Positions 10,155-17,943 of a DNA stretch of 48,875 bases are shown piece after piece. The stretch's first letter is position 1. Each line of letters begins with the position of its first letter. The stretch covers positions 33,278 through 82,152 of the forward strand of contig DIWJ01000032.1 of the NCBI GenBank assembly GCA_002428445.1, written 5' to 3'. The notes under the pieces are model-generated. The model was not told the origin of the DNA. It ran no database searches and worked only from the letters and a program-made list of their open reading frames with translations. The DNA is from Syntrophaceae bacterium UBA6109. GTDB lineage: Bacteria > Desulfobacterota > Syntrophia > Syntrophales > UBA6109. A program made the translations under genes and the position numbers.

Positions 10155-10499
10155 ATGGAACTTAGAGACTTTGTTAAAGAGACGTTGATTCAAATAATAG
10201 AGGGGGTTAGAGCCGCACACAGCAATCTTAAGCAAGGGGGCGGAAAAATCAACCCAATCCAACAATTCTTTGGAGAGGGGACACATTCAAACACAATACG
10301 TGATGAGGGCGGACAAGTAATTCATACTGTTGAATTTGATGTAGCGATAACAGTCAAGGAAGATGCCGGCATAAAAGGAGGGGCCGGCATAGTTGTCGGT
10401 CCTATAGCGATAGGAACAAGAGCGGACGTGGGGGAACAGAACACCTCCACCAACAGAATAAAATTTCCGATTCCAATAACCTACCCAAGGGGACTTTAG
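10155..10499 (+). CDS. Small conserved hypothetical protein (Trypco2-like beta protein)
   Basis: A 114-residue protein with a good ribosome site (AGAGGA seven bases before ATG). An N-terminal helix (ELRDFVKETLIQIIEGV) precedes a glycine-rich link and a beta-rich C-terminal half of about 55 residues ending in NRIKFPIPITYP. The pattern of helix, HTVEFDVAITV strand, GIVVGPIAIG turn and IKFPIPI strand recalls the trypsin-co-occurring (Trypco2-type) domains, but I recognise this only by general resemblance. There is no signal peptide. It is the first gene after selC, in AT-richer DNA than its surroundings, and therefore probably acquired. No function can be assigned. Confidence 0.6.
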   Translation: MELRDFVKETLIQIIEGVRAAHSNLKQGGGKINPIQQFFGEGTHSNTIRDEGGQVIHTVEFDVAITVKEDAGIKGGAGIVVGPIAIGTRADVGEQNTSTNRIKFPIPITYPRGL

Positions 10500-10559
10500 G
10501 TTCTCGATAAGATTAGGGACGGCATGTAACAGGGGGTAACTGAAAAAACGACTTCCTCT

Positions 10560-11039
10560 TCACCCCGCCGCCTTAATAGAATTGTAAACTCGTTTTAGGT
10601 GTTGCATAGCGGGTAATATTTTTTCAGCAAAACGACGAGCCGTTTTTTGCTGATCCCAGTCATTCTCTGCCAGGATTTCCCGAGCAATCGTAAGACCGAC
10701 GGGAAGTCTCGGAGGGCTCAGCGAAAAAGTGCCATCCTTTCTTCTTCCGAGAGAATGTCGCCACGCATCAACCTGAATATGCACGTGGCTATGGCGGAAG
10801 AACATCACAAATATAAGTTCCTTCTCAGTTAACAGGTCGTGAAGCAAATCCATGGCTTCAGCAATGGGCTTCATGAAGGAAGCCTCCCAGATTTTTCTCT
10901 GACTTTGAATCGCGATGTAGAGTTCATTCAAGAGTCCATAGAGGCGTATCCAGAAGAGAGGATACTCGGCTGCCTGCGCATCTTCGCTGACGACACGTTC
11001 GGTATTCTGAAAAAAAAGGACTGTCGTTTTTCGATTCAT
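10560..11039 (-). CDS. Hypothetical protein in the selC-linked accessory region
   Basis: A 159-residue protein I do not recognise. It is soluble and mostly helical by composition, with a central hydrophobic stretch (LIFVMFFRHSHVHIQVD) and a basic C-terminus. No signal peptide, zinc or nucleotide-binding motif is visible. Composition is AT-richer than the core genes. It runs convergent to the preceding small gene and upstream of nothing obvious on its strand. It could be an orphan of a mobile element or a defence-associated gene; the sequence does not decide. Confidence 0.5.
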   Translation of the reverse strand: MNRKTTVLFFQNTERVVSEDAQAAEYPLFWIRLYGLLNELYIAIQSQRKIWEASFMKPIAEAMDLLHDLLTEKELIFVMFFRHSHVHIQVDAWRHSLGRRKDGTFSLSPPRLPVGLTIAREILAENDWDQQKTARRFAEKILPAMQHLKRVYNSIKAAG

Positions 11040-11359
11040 AAATATGTAATTGTTTGTTTTTATTTGTTAATACAAGATTACTAACTGAAAAGTACGCCTT
11101 CTCCGGTTCCCCTAACGCTCCCAACGTTATGATGGCATAGCTCACCACCTCAACGTGAAGATCACGACCTCGGCGGCACGAAAAACATACTAAAAATGAA
11201 ATGATTTTAGTATTTTGATTCATTGTGCGCGGGGCGGGAAGGCTGTGGAAATGGTGACTGGATGGGCCTGGATCCCGGCTTTTTTTCAATTTTGTTGAAT
11301 GTCGCGTCAGTTTGACTTCTTGAGCAACGATCATCCGGCCTTGGCGTGAAACATACAAT
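11040..11359. other. 320-bp stretch without a convincing gene
   Basis: An open frame crosses most of this interval on the minus strand (11358-10924), but its composition is unlike a protein and it overlaps the neighbouring gene, so I do not call it. No repeat, terminator or promoter stands out. Confidence 0.4.
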
Positions 11360-12358
11360 TCATCTGTTGAATGTTTCTTCGAACTGCCTCACGACAGTGA
11401 GCACCTCGTCAAAAGATGGTGGTTCGTCGAAAAACATCTCCCCGCGCATCGCCTCATAATCCCGGCGCCAGTAATTCAAATGCTCCGCGGGCGGCATCAA
11501 TCGCAATGTCCCTTTGCGAAGCGTATCGTAATCAACCCAACTGACTTTGAAAAAGATCTGCCGGTGTGAGGCGACGCGGTTGAACAATCCCGTATCTGCT
11601 GCGGCCTGATCCGCGATACCTTTCAGGATCAGGCACCAAAGGTCATAGTAGTGACGGGAGAGCCTGACGCGGCGAGGCTTGTGGATGGGGCGAAAACTCT
11701 CCTCGTGCAGGAGCATCGCCTTTTCCCAGAAGGTCCGTTCGGCCGTCACCGTCCTCAGTCTGAATACGCTGTCCGTGAGCAGAGCGGGGAATGCCTCTGC
11801 CAGGTAGGGTTGAATGATCGGTTCTTCGACCGGTTCCGTTTCCGAGCGGGCTCCCAGTTCGATTTTGACAACCGGACGAACGTAGACAACGCTCCCGGCA
11901 AAAGCAGACGGATAGTGAAAGAGCAATGTCTGCCGATCCGGATCTTCTTCCACGTCCGCAGGCGTGAGCTGCCATTCGACACCAGAGGGAAGCATTTCCC
12001 GAAATCGGCTCTCCAACGCGGGTCCAAGGCTCGTTTCGATGCAGCTGCCGCAGGCAGCGACCAGCTTTTTCCGTTGTTTCCTACTCAACGTATCCCCTGC
12101 GAACCCGAGGAGGCCGCGATCGATCACCACGTCGATATCCTCAGAGAACCGGGAGATCAGCCGCCATCCCTTGGATAGAGATGTTCCTCCTTTGAAGGTC
12201 AGGTATCCTCTCCACTGCGGCAAGCCGAAGAGTTCTCTCAGTGTCCAGCACACCCAGAAATCTTTTTCGATACTCGCAGGAGGTAGGCCGAGTCGCTGCT
12301 GCCCCTCTTCGCAGAGAAGACGCCGGCGATCAGCTGATAACTCCACGAATGCGTTCAT
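11360..12358 (-). CDS. AbiEii/AbiGii-family nucleotidyltransferase toxin
   Basis: A 332-residue protein of the AbiEii (DUF1814) family, DNA-polymerase-beta-like nucleotidyltransferases that act as toxins of type IV-like toxin-antitoxin or phage-abortive systems. The diagnostic motifs are near the N-terminus: EKDFWVCWTL at about 31-40, FKGGTSLSK at about 55-63, and the metal-binding FSEDID at 71-76. A later conserved RTFWEKAMLLHEE segment is also present. It starts one base after the stop of the AbiEi-like gene, so the pair forms an operon. Length and both catalytic motifs are intact. Some members modify tRNA acceptor ends; the target here is unknown. Confidence 0.9.
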   Translation of the reverse strand: MNAFVELSADRRRLLCEEGQQRLGLPPASIEKDFWVCWTLRELFGLPQWRGYLTFKGGTSLSKGWRLISRFSEDIDVVIDRGLLGFAGDTLSRKQRKKLVAACGSCIETSLGPALESRFREMLPSGVEWQLTPADVEEDPDRQTLLFHYPSAFAGSVVYVRPVVKIELGARSETEPVEEPIIQPYLAEAFPALLTDSVFRLRTVTAERTFWEKAMLLHEESFRPIHKPRRVRLSRHYYDLWCLILKGIADQAAADTGLFNRVASHRQIFFKVSWVDYDTLRKGTLRLMPPAEHLNYWRRDYEAMRGEMFFDEPPSFDEVLTVVRQFEETFNR

Positions 12359-12359
12359 T

Positions 12360-12968
12360 TCATTTTGCCTCGGGATCGGCGATGCGGCGGAAAATAGCTG
12401 CGATCCAGGCGGGAGCGTGACGGATGTCCCGGAGGAGTTGCTTCTTGTCGTCAGCGGTCAGCCGCTTCTGCAGACGCGCCACGACGGCATCATCGACATG
12501 TGCTTGACCGATGTGGCGCAGGGCCTGGATGACCAGGCCGGAGATCCGTCCGGCAGTTGCCATGGCGCGGGGCGTCGTGTGCTTGAGCATGATGACCTGC
12601 TTGCCGATCTGTACGCGGCGCGCCGGGCCGTCCGTGAGAAAAACGATCTTCATCGGTACCTGATCGGAAAGACCCAGCAGATTGGCGGCGTAGCCCCCGG
12701 ACGGCTGCAGAAGAATGTTATCGCGCCCCTTCAGCGCCTCGACAACGGCGTCGATGGTCGGGTAAAGGAGGCCGAGCCCCGGCTCTATTCGCGGGTAGTC
12801 GTACAATCCGCGGGCCAGGCGGCGCAGAGTCCCGTTTTTTGCCAGCCGGTGTAATGCCAGGTCCACCGCCTGCCGGCTTCCGAGGTCCATAAAATAACCT
12901 GGGGTGAAGACGCCACCCTTCCCGCGTCCATATATGCGACTTAGTATTTTAGAATCAATGCTTTGCAT
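12360..12968 (-). CDS. AbiEi/DUF6088-like antitoxin and autorepressor
   Basis: A 202-residue protein with an N-terminal winged-helix region (LSRIYGRGKGGVFTPGYFMDLGSRQAVDLALHR, LAKNGTLRRLARGLYDYP) and a C-terminal domain of the kind that pairs with AbiEii toxins. AbiEi antitoxins both neutralise the toxin and repress their own promoter; that is family knowledge. It is upstream of and adjacent to the toxin gene, the usual antitoxin-first order. A perfect 11-bp inverted repeat (12986-13021) lies 18 bp upstream of the ATG and is a natural operator candidate. The gene appears intact. Confidence 0.85.
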   Translation of the reverse strand: MQSIDSKILSRIYGRGKGGVFTPGYFMDLGSRQAVDLALHRLAKNGTLRRLARGLYDYPRIEPGLGLLYPTIDAVVEALKGRDNILLQPSGGYAANLLGLSDQVPMKIVFLTDGPARRVQIGKQVIMLKHTTPRAMATAGRISGLVIQALRHIGQAHVDDAVVARLQKRLTADDKKQLLRDIRHAPAWIAAIFRRIADPEAK

Positions 12969-12985
12969 AATCGATCCACCTGAAA

Positions 12986-13021
12986 TTTTGTAAGGAGAAA
13001 TAGCATCTTTTCCTTACAAAA
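12986..13021. promoter_or_regulatory. Perfect inverted repeat upstream of the AbiEi-AbiEii pair
   Basis: TTTTGTAAGGA (12986-12996) and TCCTTACAAAA (13011-13021) form a perfect 11-bp inverted repeat with a 14-bp spacer, so the arm centres are 25 bp apart. It is immediately 5' of the antitoxin start codon at 12968. AbiEi proteins of other bacteria bind inverted repeats in their own promoters, so this is a likely autoregulatory operator. A loop of 14 nt and the absence of a T-run make a terminator unlikely. Confidence 0.65.
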
Positions 13022-13051
13022 ACAATTCAATATTCACGATGGATTCAGGCA

Positions 13052-13405
13052 TCAGGCAGAAAGCGCTTCGTACAACGAGGCATCGAGGAATTGCCGGCGG
13101 GCGCCTGTGGTGTCGGTGATCTTTGTTTCCAGTTCGTCGCACAGGGCCATCAATTCATCCACCTTCGCCACGATTCGGTGTTGTTCGGCAAAAGGAGGGA
13201 GGGGTAAAATCTTACGTAGGCCGGTAAGGGGGACCGTCTTCTGTGCGATGCCTGTAGCGAGTGCGGTTGCTTGGTCAAAGACGAGGCTACTATCCAAAAC
13301 GCGGGTTAAATAAACAGCGTTGACTTGTGTTGAAGACCGAAAGATACCGATGTGGCGCTGCACACAGAATGGACGGTTATTCAGGATCAATACAGGTATC
13401 CCCTA
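13052..13405 (-). pseudogene. hsdS fragment (type I restriction specificity subunit, C-terminal part)
   Basis: The frame encodes the C-terminal end of an HsdS specificity subunit: a target-recognition-domain tail, then KILPLPPFAEQHRIVAKVDELMALCDELE, the conserved coiled-coil dimerisation helix that spaces the two TRDs, ending ALYEALSA-like. Only about 115 residues remain of an expected 400 or more, and an in-frame TAG lies directly upstream near 13405. A TTG at 13390 is the only plausible start. No hsdM or hsdR is nearby. This is a degraded relic that marks the spot as a former defence or mobile-element site. Confidence 0.75.
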
Positions 13406-13424
13406 AGAGCCCACCAAGCTGACA

Positions 13425-13620
13425 ATGTTTGACAGTAGGGTTTGGAACGAGTTTTTTGGCCCCGGTGAAATCGTCGAGTTCCGTTGAACCTGTGCGAAGT
13501 GCGACCGTATCCGGCTACTTCGACGACCATGAGTTATTCTGCAAAAATGTCAAGGAAGCACTGAAGACCCTGCATTAAGACGGCGCTTACTTCACACCGC
13601 AGTGCCTTTGTACTGATGTT
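13425..13620 (+). pseudogene. Remnant of a primase/polymerase-like mobile-element gene
   Basis: Reading the plus strand, an ATG at 13425 gives MFDSRVWNEFFGPGEIVEFR and then a stop; a second frame from 13501 gives ATVSGYFDDHELFCKNVKEA, a further stop at about 13576, and DGAYFTPQ. Order and spacing match the N-terminus of phage/plasmid replication proteins of the primase-polymerase type, which typically read GxVxELR ... GTVSGYFDDPE ... YVTLNPV. The assignment is by recollection of the family pattern. Two stops and a frame change show the gene is dead. Confidence 0.5.
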
Positions 13621-13779
13621 TCTGCACCAGGCACTGGGTGCCGCCACGGAGGTGAGCCGTGAGCTGGTCCGCTCACTCATCGATGGGTTTATCTTATCAG
13701 GGCGCTACCGCCACTTTATGACAAGCGGTGGCTACTTGCATGGCATAATAGCGGCGTTTAACCAGGTGCGAAAGTTGAG
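13616..13779 (+). other. Open stretch of unknown origin next to the primase remnant
   Basis: An open frame from 13616 encodes about 55 protein-like residues (including SRELVRSLIDGF and GGYLHGIIAAFNQVRKLS) before it runs antisense into the caspase gene. It may be a later fragment of the same dead element. I do not recognise it. Confidence 0.25.
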
Positions 13780-15096
13780 TTATTTGACGTTGACCAATTG
13801 TGGTGTCTGTTCGTTGTTATATTTTTTCCGGGCCGTCAGTTCCACATTCCTCCGGACATAGGGGTAGAGCCTTTCCAGGTCAATACGGCCTCCTTGATTC
13901 AGGACCGCCTCTTCTTTCAGACCTTTCAGGACGAAGTAGGTCAGAAGACCATGTCCCTTTTCGAGGTAACTGGAACTGACCTGGTTGCCGGCCGATGCGG
14001 AAAGCACCGCCGTGTTACGTCCAATCAGCTCCTGGTTCGCGGCCGTGACGACCAGGGGTCTGAGCCCCTTGGCCATGACAGATCGATTGCCCGCACCTGA
14101 AAAGCAGGAATCAAGGATCACCAGGTTTCTTTTCGAGGGAAGCCCCGCCAGGACGTCATACAGCTTGTGGAGCGGGTAGCCGGTTTCCGAAATGTAGGTG
14201 GGATCGCCGTCATAGGGGACAAGATAGGCATCGTTTCCAGAGGGGTCGGGAGCGCCATGGCCGGAGAAATAGATGAAGACCTCGCTCTCGCCGGTTACAT
14301 TGTTCGGAAGCCACCGCTGAAAATATTTCTCCAGGTCGCTCTTTGACGCCTTGCCATTGGTCAGGATCACCAGATTCTCTTCCGGGACTCCCAGCGCGTT
14401 CACCAAATATTCCGCCACGAGGCGGGCATCCTCGGACGCGAATTCAGCCCTCGGCAATTTTTCCCTGTACTCCTCGATGCCGATGACAATGGCGTAATGG
14501 TTTCCATTGGGTTTCATTTTGACGGCGGGAAGAATGTCCACGTCCGACTTGACGCCCCGTCCGGGCCCGGCAGGTGAAGAAGGGGGGGGCCGGTCCGCGG
14601 TTTTCGCGGCGACGACCGTTGCCGGTTCTTTGCCCTTTTGAATCAGCTTGGCATTCGTAAATGCAGCGGGGAGGGCATCCACCATCTCCTTCTCGTCCGG
14701 ACCCCCCATGGATGAAATCTCAATGTAGTACTTTTTGCCCACGCCGACCGTAATCGGCAGGTATCGATCGGCGAGCCAGGGAGAAACCTCGGCAGCCGGC
14801 AGGTGTGTCGGAACATAAGAAAACCGGTGCTCTCCCGGGCTCAATGCCACAGCCACGAAGGTATTCACGGCCAGCCGGCCTTCGATGCGCGTCCCGTCGA
14901 TGTAAATATCGTAAAGCACCGCGGATCCGAGGAAGAGATTGTCCCGGTATACATAGAGCAGCGCCTTGCCGGGCGGGGGCGCCATGCCTTTCATTTGCGT
15001 GTCCGTTTCGGAGGGAGCAACCGGCACGGTCGCGCAGGCGTTGATCATTCCCAATGAAATCAGAAGTAGCAGTGCGTATGCAATTCTTTGTTTCAT
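13780..15096 (-). CDS. Caspase-like (C14) lipoprotein with DUF2846 domain
   Basis: A 438-residue protein from the ATG at 15096. A lipoprotein signal ends in MINAC (Cys21), which should anchor it to a membrane facing the periplasm. A DUF2846-type beta domain spans about 40-130 (ALLYVYRDNLFLGSAV, DGTRIEGRL). After a Pro-rich linker (165-182) comes a caspase/metacaspase domain from about 199 (YAIVIGIEEY) with the catalytic dyad visible: His280 in YFSGHGAPDP and Cys331 in ILDSCFSGAG. Both catalytic residues are intact. Bacterial caspase homologues occur in stress, signalling and abortive-infection contexts; substrate unknown. The longer in-frame start at 15132 is possible but would place the signal peptide internally. 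Confidence 0.85.
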   Translation of the reverse strand: MKQRIAYALLLLISLGMINACATVPVAPSETDTQMKGMAPPPGKALLYVYRDNLFLGSAVLYDIYIDGTRIEGRLAVNTFVAVALSPGEHRFSYVPTHLPAAEVSPWLADRYLPITVGVGKKYYIEISSMGGPDEKEMVDALPAAFTNAKLIQKGKEPATVVAAKTADRPPPSSPAGPGRGVKSDVDILPAVKMKPNGNHYAIVIGIEEYREKLPRAEFASEDARLVAEYLVNALGVPEENLVILTNGKASKSDLEKYFQRWLPNNVTGESEVFIYFSGHGAPDPSGNDAYLVPYDGDPTYISETGYPLHKLYDVLAGLPSKRNLVILDSCFSGAGNRSVMAKGLRPLVVTAANQELIGRNTAVLSASAGNQVSSSYLEKGHGLLTYFVLKGLKEEAVLNQGGRIDLERLYPYVRRNVELTARKKYNNEQTPQLVNVK

Positions 15097-15220
15097 CACT
15101 TCAACTTTCATCCTCCGGACACACCTGTCCAAGATAGGTTTTGGTCATTGAAGAAGGTGCACGACCTCCGGTAAAAGTTTCTCCGGGAGAAGAAACCAAC
15201 CCCGGAAAGGATGCATCCTG

Positions 15221-15337
15221 ATGAATCGGCTTAGCAGCATTGTTGGCCAAATTCTACAACTATTTTCTAAGCGAGTGTTCTTCGAAACAGTGCGTGCGAC
15301 TCGGGCCGAACGCGGGGCCGAGGGATTCAGCGTCTGA
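15221..15337 (+). pseudogene. IS4-family transposase N-terminal remnant
   Basis: A 38-codon frame begins MNRLSSIVGQILQLFSKRVF, continues with an AERGAEGFS stretch and ends in TGA. It matches the usual opening of IS4-type transposases with a DUF4372 N-terminus (typically a QLLxLFxRxxF segment, then AERHARGFSxW). Everything after that point is missing: no DDE domain and no terminal inverted repeats were found. The call rests on family resemblance recalled by eye. Confidence 0.5.
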
Positions 15338-15559
15338 CTTTAAGCGATTTGAACAAAGTGCTTGATGGTTTTTAGCCCCACTGTTTTCTTTCGTCTTGGG
15401 ACTTCCATCATTGAAGCCCGGGAATTAACCAAAACGATCTGGAAAATACTCATGAATCAGAAAGAGTGAGCGTTACAGCCAGCGCCTGGCAATTTACAAT
15501 CTTGGGAATTTGGAATAGGATTCCGATATCTGTGGGCATTCTAATTCGGCGGGGCGTGT

Positions 15560-15844
15560 ATGAAAGTGCAGGTCAAACTCATCGGAGTACCGACATCGGA
15601 TCTAAGCCTTGAACGCTGCCAAGAAATTCCTGTTGATTTTCAAGGGCATACGCTTGGAGAACTATCACAGCATCTCAAGAAGGAGATGGATTCAGAAGCG
15701 AAGGCGATTTACCTTGATAAACATGGGGAGGTCAAATTTGAGGCGCTGATCAGTGTGAACGGAATCCTTATTTGGGATAGAGACCGCATCAATCTGCGTC
15801 TCAAGGAAGGAGATCGAATCGAACTCTTTTTGCCGCCGGGGTGA
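15560..15844 (+). CDS. MoaD/ThiS-like ubiquitin-fold protein
   Basis: A 94-residue beta-grasp protein. It opens with a MKVQVKLIG strand, has a TLGELSQHLKKEM helix, a central ISVNGILIWDRD turn and ends LKEGDRIELFLPPG. This is the layout of MoaD/ThiS sulfur carriers, where the EGDxVxFxPP segment precedes a C-terminal Gly-Gly. Here the protein stops at Pro-Pro-Gly, so the second glycine needed for adenylation and thiocarboxylation in classical carriers is absent. It is isolated, with no moaE, thiF or tungsten aldehyde oxidoreductase gene beside it. It could be a carrier with a variant tail or a non-conjugating relative. Ribosome site is weak (GGGG). Confidence 0.75.
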   Translation: MKVQVKLIGVPTSDLSLERCQEIPVDFQGHTLGELSQHLKKEMDSEAKAIYLDKHGEVKFEALISVNGILIWDRDRINLRLKEGDRIELFLPPG

Positions 15845-15965
15845 TGATGAGATATCCGCAACCAGTCTGGTTGCTTGAATTCGAAAAACCCATTACAAGG
15901 GTGAATATCGGCTTGGAAATCTCAGCCCGATAAAGCCTGCCTTCGATACTCGCGCAGGCGCCTCT

Positions 15966-16035
15966 ACGCACTCCCTCCATGTTTATCTGCAATCATTCAA
16001 TATTTTTCTAAAAATCCTTTAACCTGACTTTAACC
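15966..16035 (+). repeat. Degenerate selC 3'-end repeat, copy A
   Basis: ACGCACTCCCTCCAT (15966-15980) matches the selC acceptor end ATGCACTTCCGCCAT at 12 of 15 positions. It is followed by a segment shared with copy B: a TCATTNNATATTTTT core, then AAATCNTTTAACC. The T-arm half is poorly preserved. It lies between the MoaD-like gene and the phosphoesterase gene. See the two better copies at 17856 and 19960. Confidence 0.5.
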
Positions 16036-16063
16036 CGAGATTATACGAAGAGAGATTGGCTCC

Positions 16064-17077
16064 TCACGGAAGAGGCGGCACGTCGACGAGACGATCCAAT
16101 TCCTCCAGCCACTTGTCTTGCCGGTGATCGTAAGTCTTCATCACGATCCTGTCCGAATGGAGGTAAAGAGAGCGGCTCCAGACTGTTTCGTGCTTTCTTC
16201 CCCTTGAGTTGACGGCAAAGGTGCTGCGGCCGTCCATGTCGGGATTGTGGAGGTTCAGTACGCGCCTCTCGAAGAGGTTGTACTCGGCCCTGGTATCGTC
16301 GTTGGTGGGCGCCAGGTGCAGGTGCCCGGAAACCCATAGACGTACCTGCGGATGCTGTTCGAGAAGCTTGGCGATGCGATCCTGCGGCTCGGCCACGTGG
16401 CTGTCGGCGGCAGCATCCTGAAGGATTTTGGCGGCGCGAAACGTGCCGGCCAGAGGGGCGTGGCAGAAGATGATGGTGGGTGTCCGTGAGTTCGCCGCTA
16501 GTTCCGCACCGAACCACGCCATCTGCGCATCGCTCAGGCGGACGTAGTCGTTGGAACTCAGATGATCGGCCGAAAGAAAGATCAGGTGATAATGGCCGAG
16601 CCGCCTGCTGTAATAAACCTCCGACAGTCCCCATGTCTCCTTGAAACGGTTGAGCTTTGCCCGCCGGATGTCCGGGTCGCTCTCTTTTTGGTGGTGACCT
16701 GTTTTCGGGTTCACCGTGTAAGCGTCGGGGTAGATGTAGTCGTGGTTGCCGACCAGGAAGGCTGCCGGTTTCTTCAGCTGGTCGAAAAATTTTCTGGCTC
16801 CCGCATATTCGACGACGGACCCGCCTCCGGCTACCATGTCCCCGGTCACGGCCACGAGATCCACATCATCCCAGCCGTTAATGGTTTGAAGAGCCCGTTC
16901 CTTCTGCGGGAGAATGTTCCCTGGCAAATGGGCGTCTGATAGAACGACGATCCGATGATAGGCAGGGTTCTCCGTCCATGCCGGATCCGAGGCGGCAAAG
17001 CCCACTGCCATCAATAGGGTGGCTACGAACAAAATTTTGATAAAACGCTGCACTGCAAGCCTACCTCTCAAATTCAA
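16064..17077 (-). CDS. Exported calcineurin-like metallophosphoesterase
   Basis: A 337-residue protein with an N-terminal hydrophobic segment (FIKILFVATLLMAVGFAAS) acting as signal peptide or anchor. The five metallophosphoesterase blocks are all present: LSDAH (Asp48, His50), GDM at 79-81, GNHD at 110-113, CHAPL near 204, and GHLHLAP further on. Two metal ions in this family hydrolyse phosphomono- or diesters. The location should be periplasmic or surface; the substrate is not deducible. It is followed (in transcription order) by the copy A repeat and preceded by a methyltransferase on the same strand. Confidence 0.88.
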   Translation of the reverse strand: MNLRGRLAVQRFIKILFVATLLMAVGFAASDPAWTENPAYHRIVVLSDAHLPGNILPQKERALQTINGWDDVDLVAVTGDMVAGGGSVVEYAGARKFFDQLKKPAAFLVGNHDYIYPDAYTVNPKTGHHQKESDPDIRRAKLNRFKETWGLSEVYYSRRLGHYHLIFLSADHLSSNDYVRLSDAQMAWFGAELAANSRTPTIIFCHAPLAGTFRAAKILQDAAADSHVAEPQDRIAKLLEQHPQVRLWVSGHLHLAPTNDDTRAEYNLFERRVLNLHNPDMDGRSTFAVNSRGRKHETVWSRSLYLHSDRIVMKTYDHRQDKWLEELDRLVDVPPLP

Positions 17078-17153
17078 ATATCCAGTCCGGCTTCATTTGC
17101 TGCCGCAATTGCCGCTCCGCCTCGATCGATTCCTTTTCCATCAGAAGCATTGA

Positions 17154-17810
17154 TCATTTTCGTCTTCTAGCCCAAATGATAGATTCAAATCCATAGTATT
17201 CTCGGGTACCTCGAAGAACCTTTTTCCTATATCTGGAAAACGGTTCAACCACGAAGCCGGCCAACCATAATATTGGAGGTTTATAGCGTCTGTCTGAAAA
17301 AATGATTTCGAAATTGCTCGCTCTTAATTCCTCGATAAACTGATTGAAATTTGGCGGGACCCCTTTATGCTCAGCCTTATCATAGTAATTTAACGTTCCA
17401 CGACGGTGTGGAAAATTGGCACTGTCTTCGCAGGGAAACGATATATAGATTTTCCCGTCTATTTTCAAAGTGGAAAGGATCGCCCTGAACGTGCCATCCC
17501 GGTCATCGCAATGTTCAATGTTATGCGATGAAATCACCGCATGAAAGGAGTTGGAAAATTTTGAAATTTCCTCCGCAAAATTACCTGCATTTGTCACCAC
17601 GTAATGATCAGCAAGGTTCGGTTTCGTCTGATTGAAATCACAGATGTCAATGCCGGTATATTTACAGTTCGGCAAGATTTGTTTGACAATAAAAGGGGAA
17701 TCGTTTCCGCATCCAACATCCAATATCGTGGATTGCTCTTTCAATTTGAGAAGAAAAGATATTTTCCCTCTCGGACGCAGTGCAGATGCTATAATATTTT
17801 CAAGAAGCAT
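17154..17810 (-). CDS. SAM-dependent methyltransferase (class I)
   Basis: A 218-residue methyltransferase. Motif I ILDVGCGNDSPF near residue 33 binds SAM; GIDI is the motif II acidic end, and ISSHNIEHC corresponds to the family's motif around the active site. The C-terminal third (PPILWLAGFVVEPFSRYRK) is hydrophobic and basic, suggesting membrane contact or a lipid/sugar substrate. Base composition is clearly AT-richer than the core genes, a sign of transfer. I used the ATG at 17810; a TTG two codons upstream is possible. The start is only 46 bp from the selC-like repeat copy B. Confidence 0.8.
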   Translation of the reverse strand: MLLENIIASALRPRGKISFLLKLKEQSTILDVGCGNDSPFIVKQILPNCKYTGIDICDFNQTKPNLADHYVVTNAGNFAEEISKFSNSFHAVISSHNIEHCDDRDGTFRAILSTLKIDGKIYISFPCEDSANFPHRRGTLNYYDKAEHKGVPPNFNQFIEELRASNFEIIFSDRRYKPPILWLAGFVVEPFSRYRKKVLRGTREYYGFESIIWARRRK

Positions 17811-17855
17811 AAACAAGATTTCGCATACTTTGCAGAGTCGGTCAACTGAAGTGCA

Positions 17856-17937
17856 TTCGATTCCCCTGCGCTTCCGACCATTTTCTTGCAGTCATTGGAT
17901 ATTTTTTGAAAATCGTTTAACCCGTCGTTAACCTGAA
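17856..17937 (+). repeat. Degenerate selC 3'-end repeat, copy B
   Basis: TTCGATTCCCCTGCGCTTCC at 17856-17875 matches the selC T-loop-to-acceptor sequence at 10014-10033 at 18 of 20 positions; GACCA then stands for the discriminator plus CCA with one extra base, and a T-rich tract follows as it does after selC. The shared AT-rich spacer (TCATTGGATATTTTTTGAAA, then TTTAACC) runs up to the lipoprotein gene. This is what an attachment-site scar at a tRNA gene looks like. Confidence 0.7.
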
Positions 17938-17943
17938 AACGCC

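Noticed and set aside
10924..11358. 144-codon minus-strand frame upstream of the hypothetical protein
   Set aside because: It overlaps the better frame in a different phase and has an unlikely composition.
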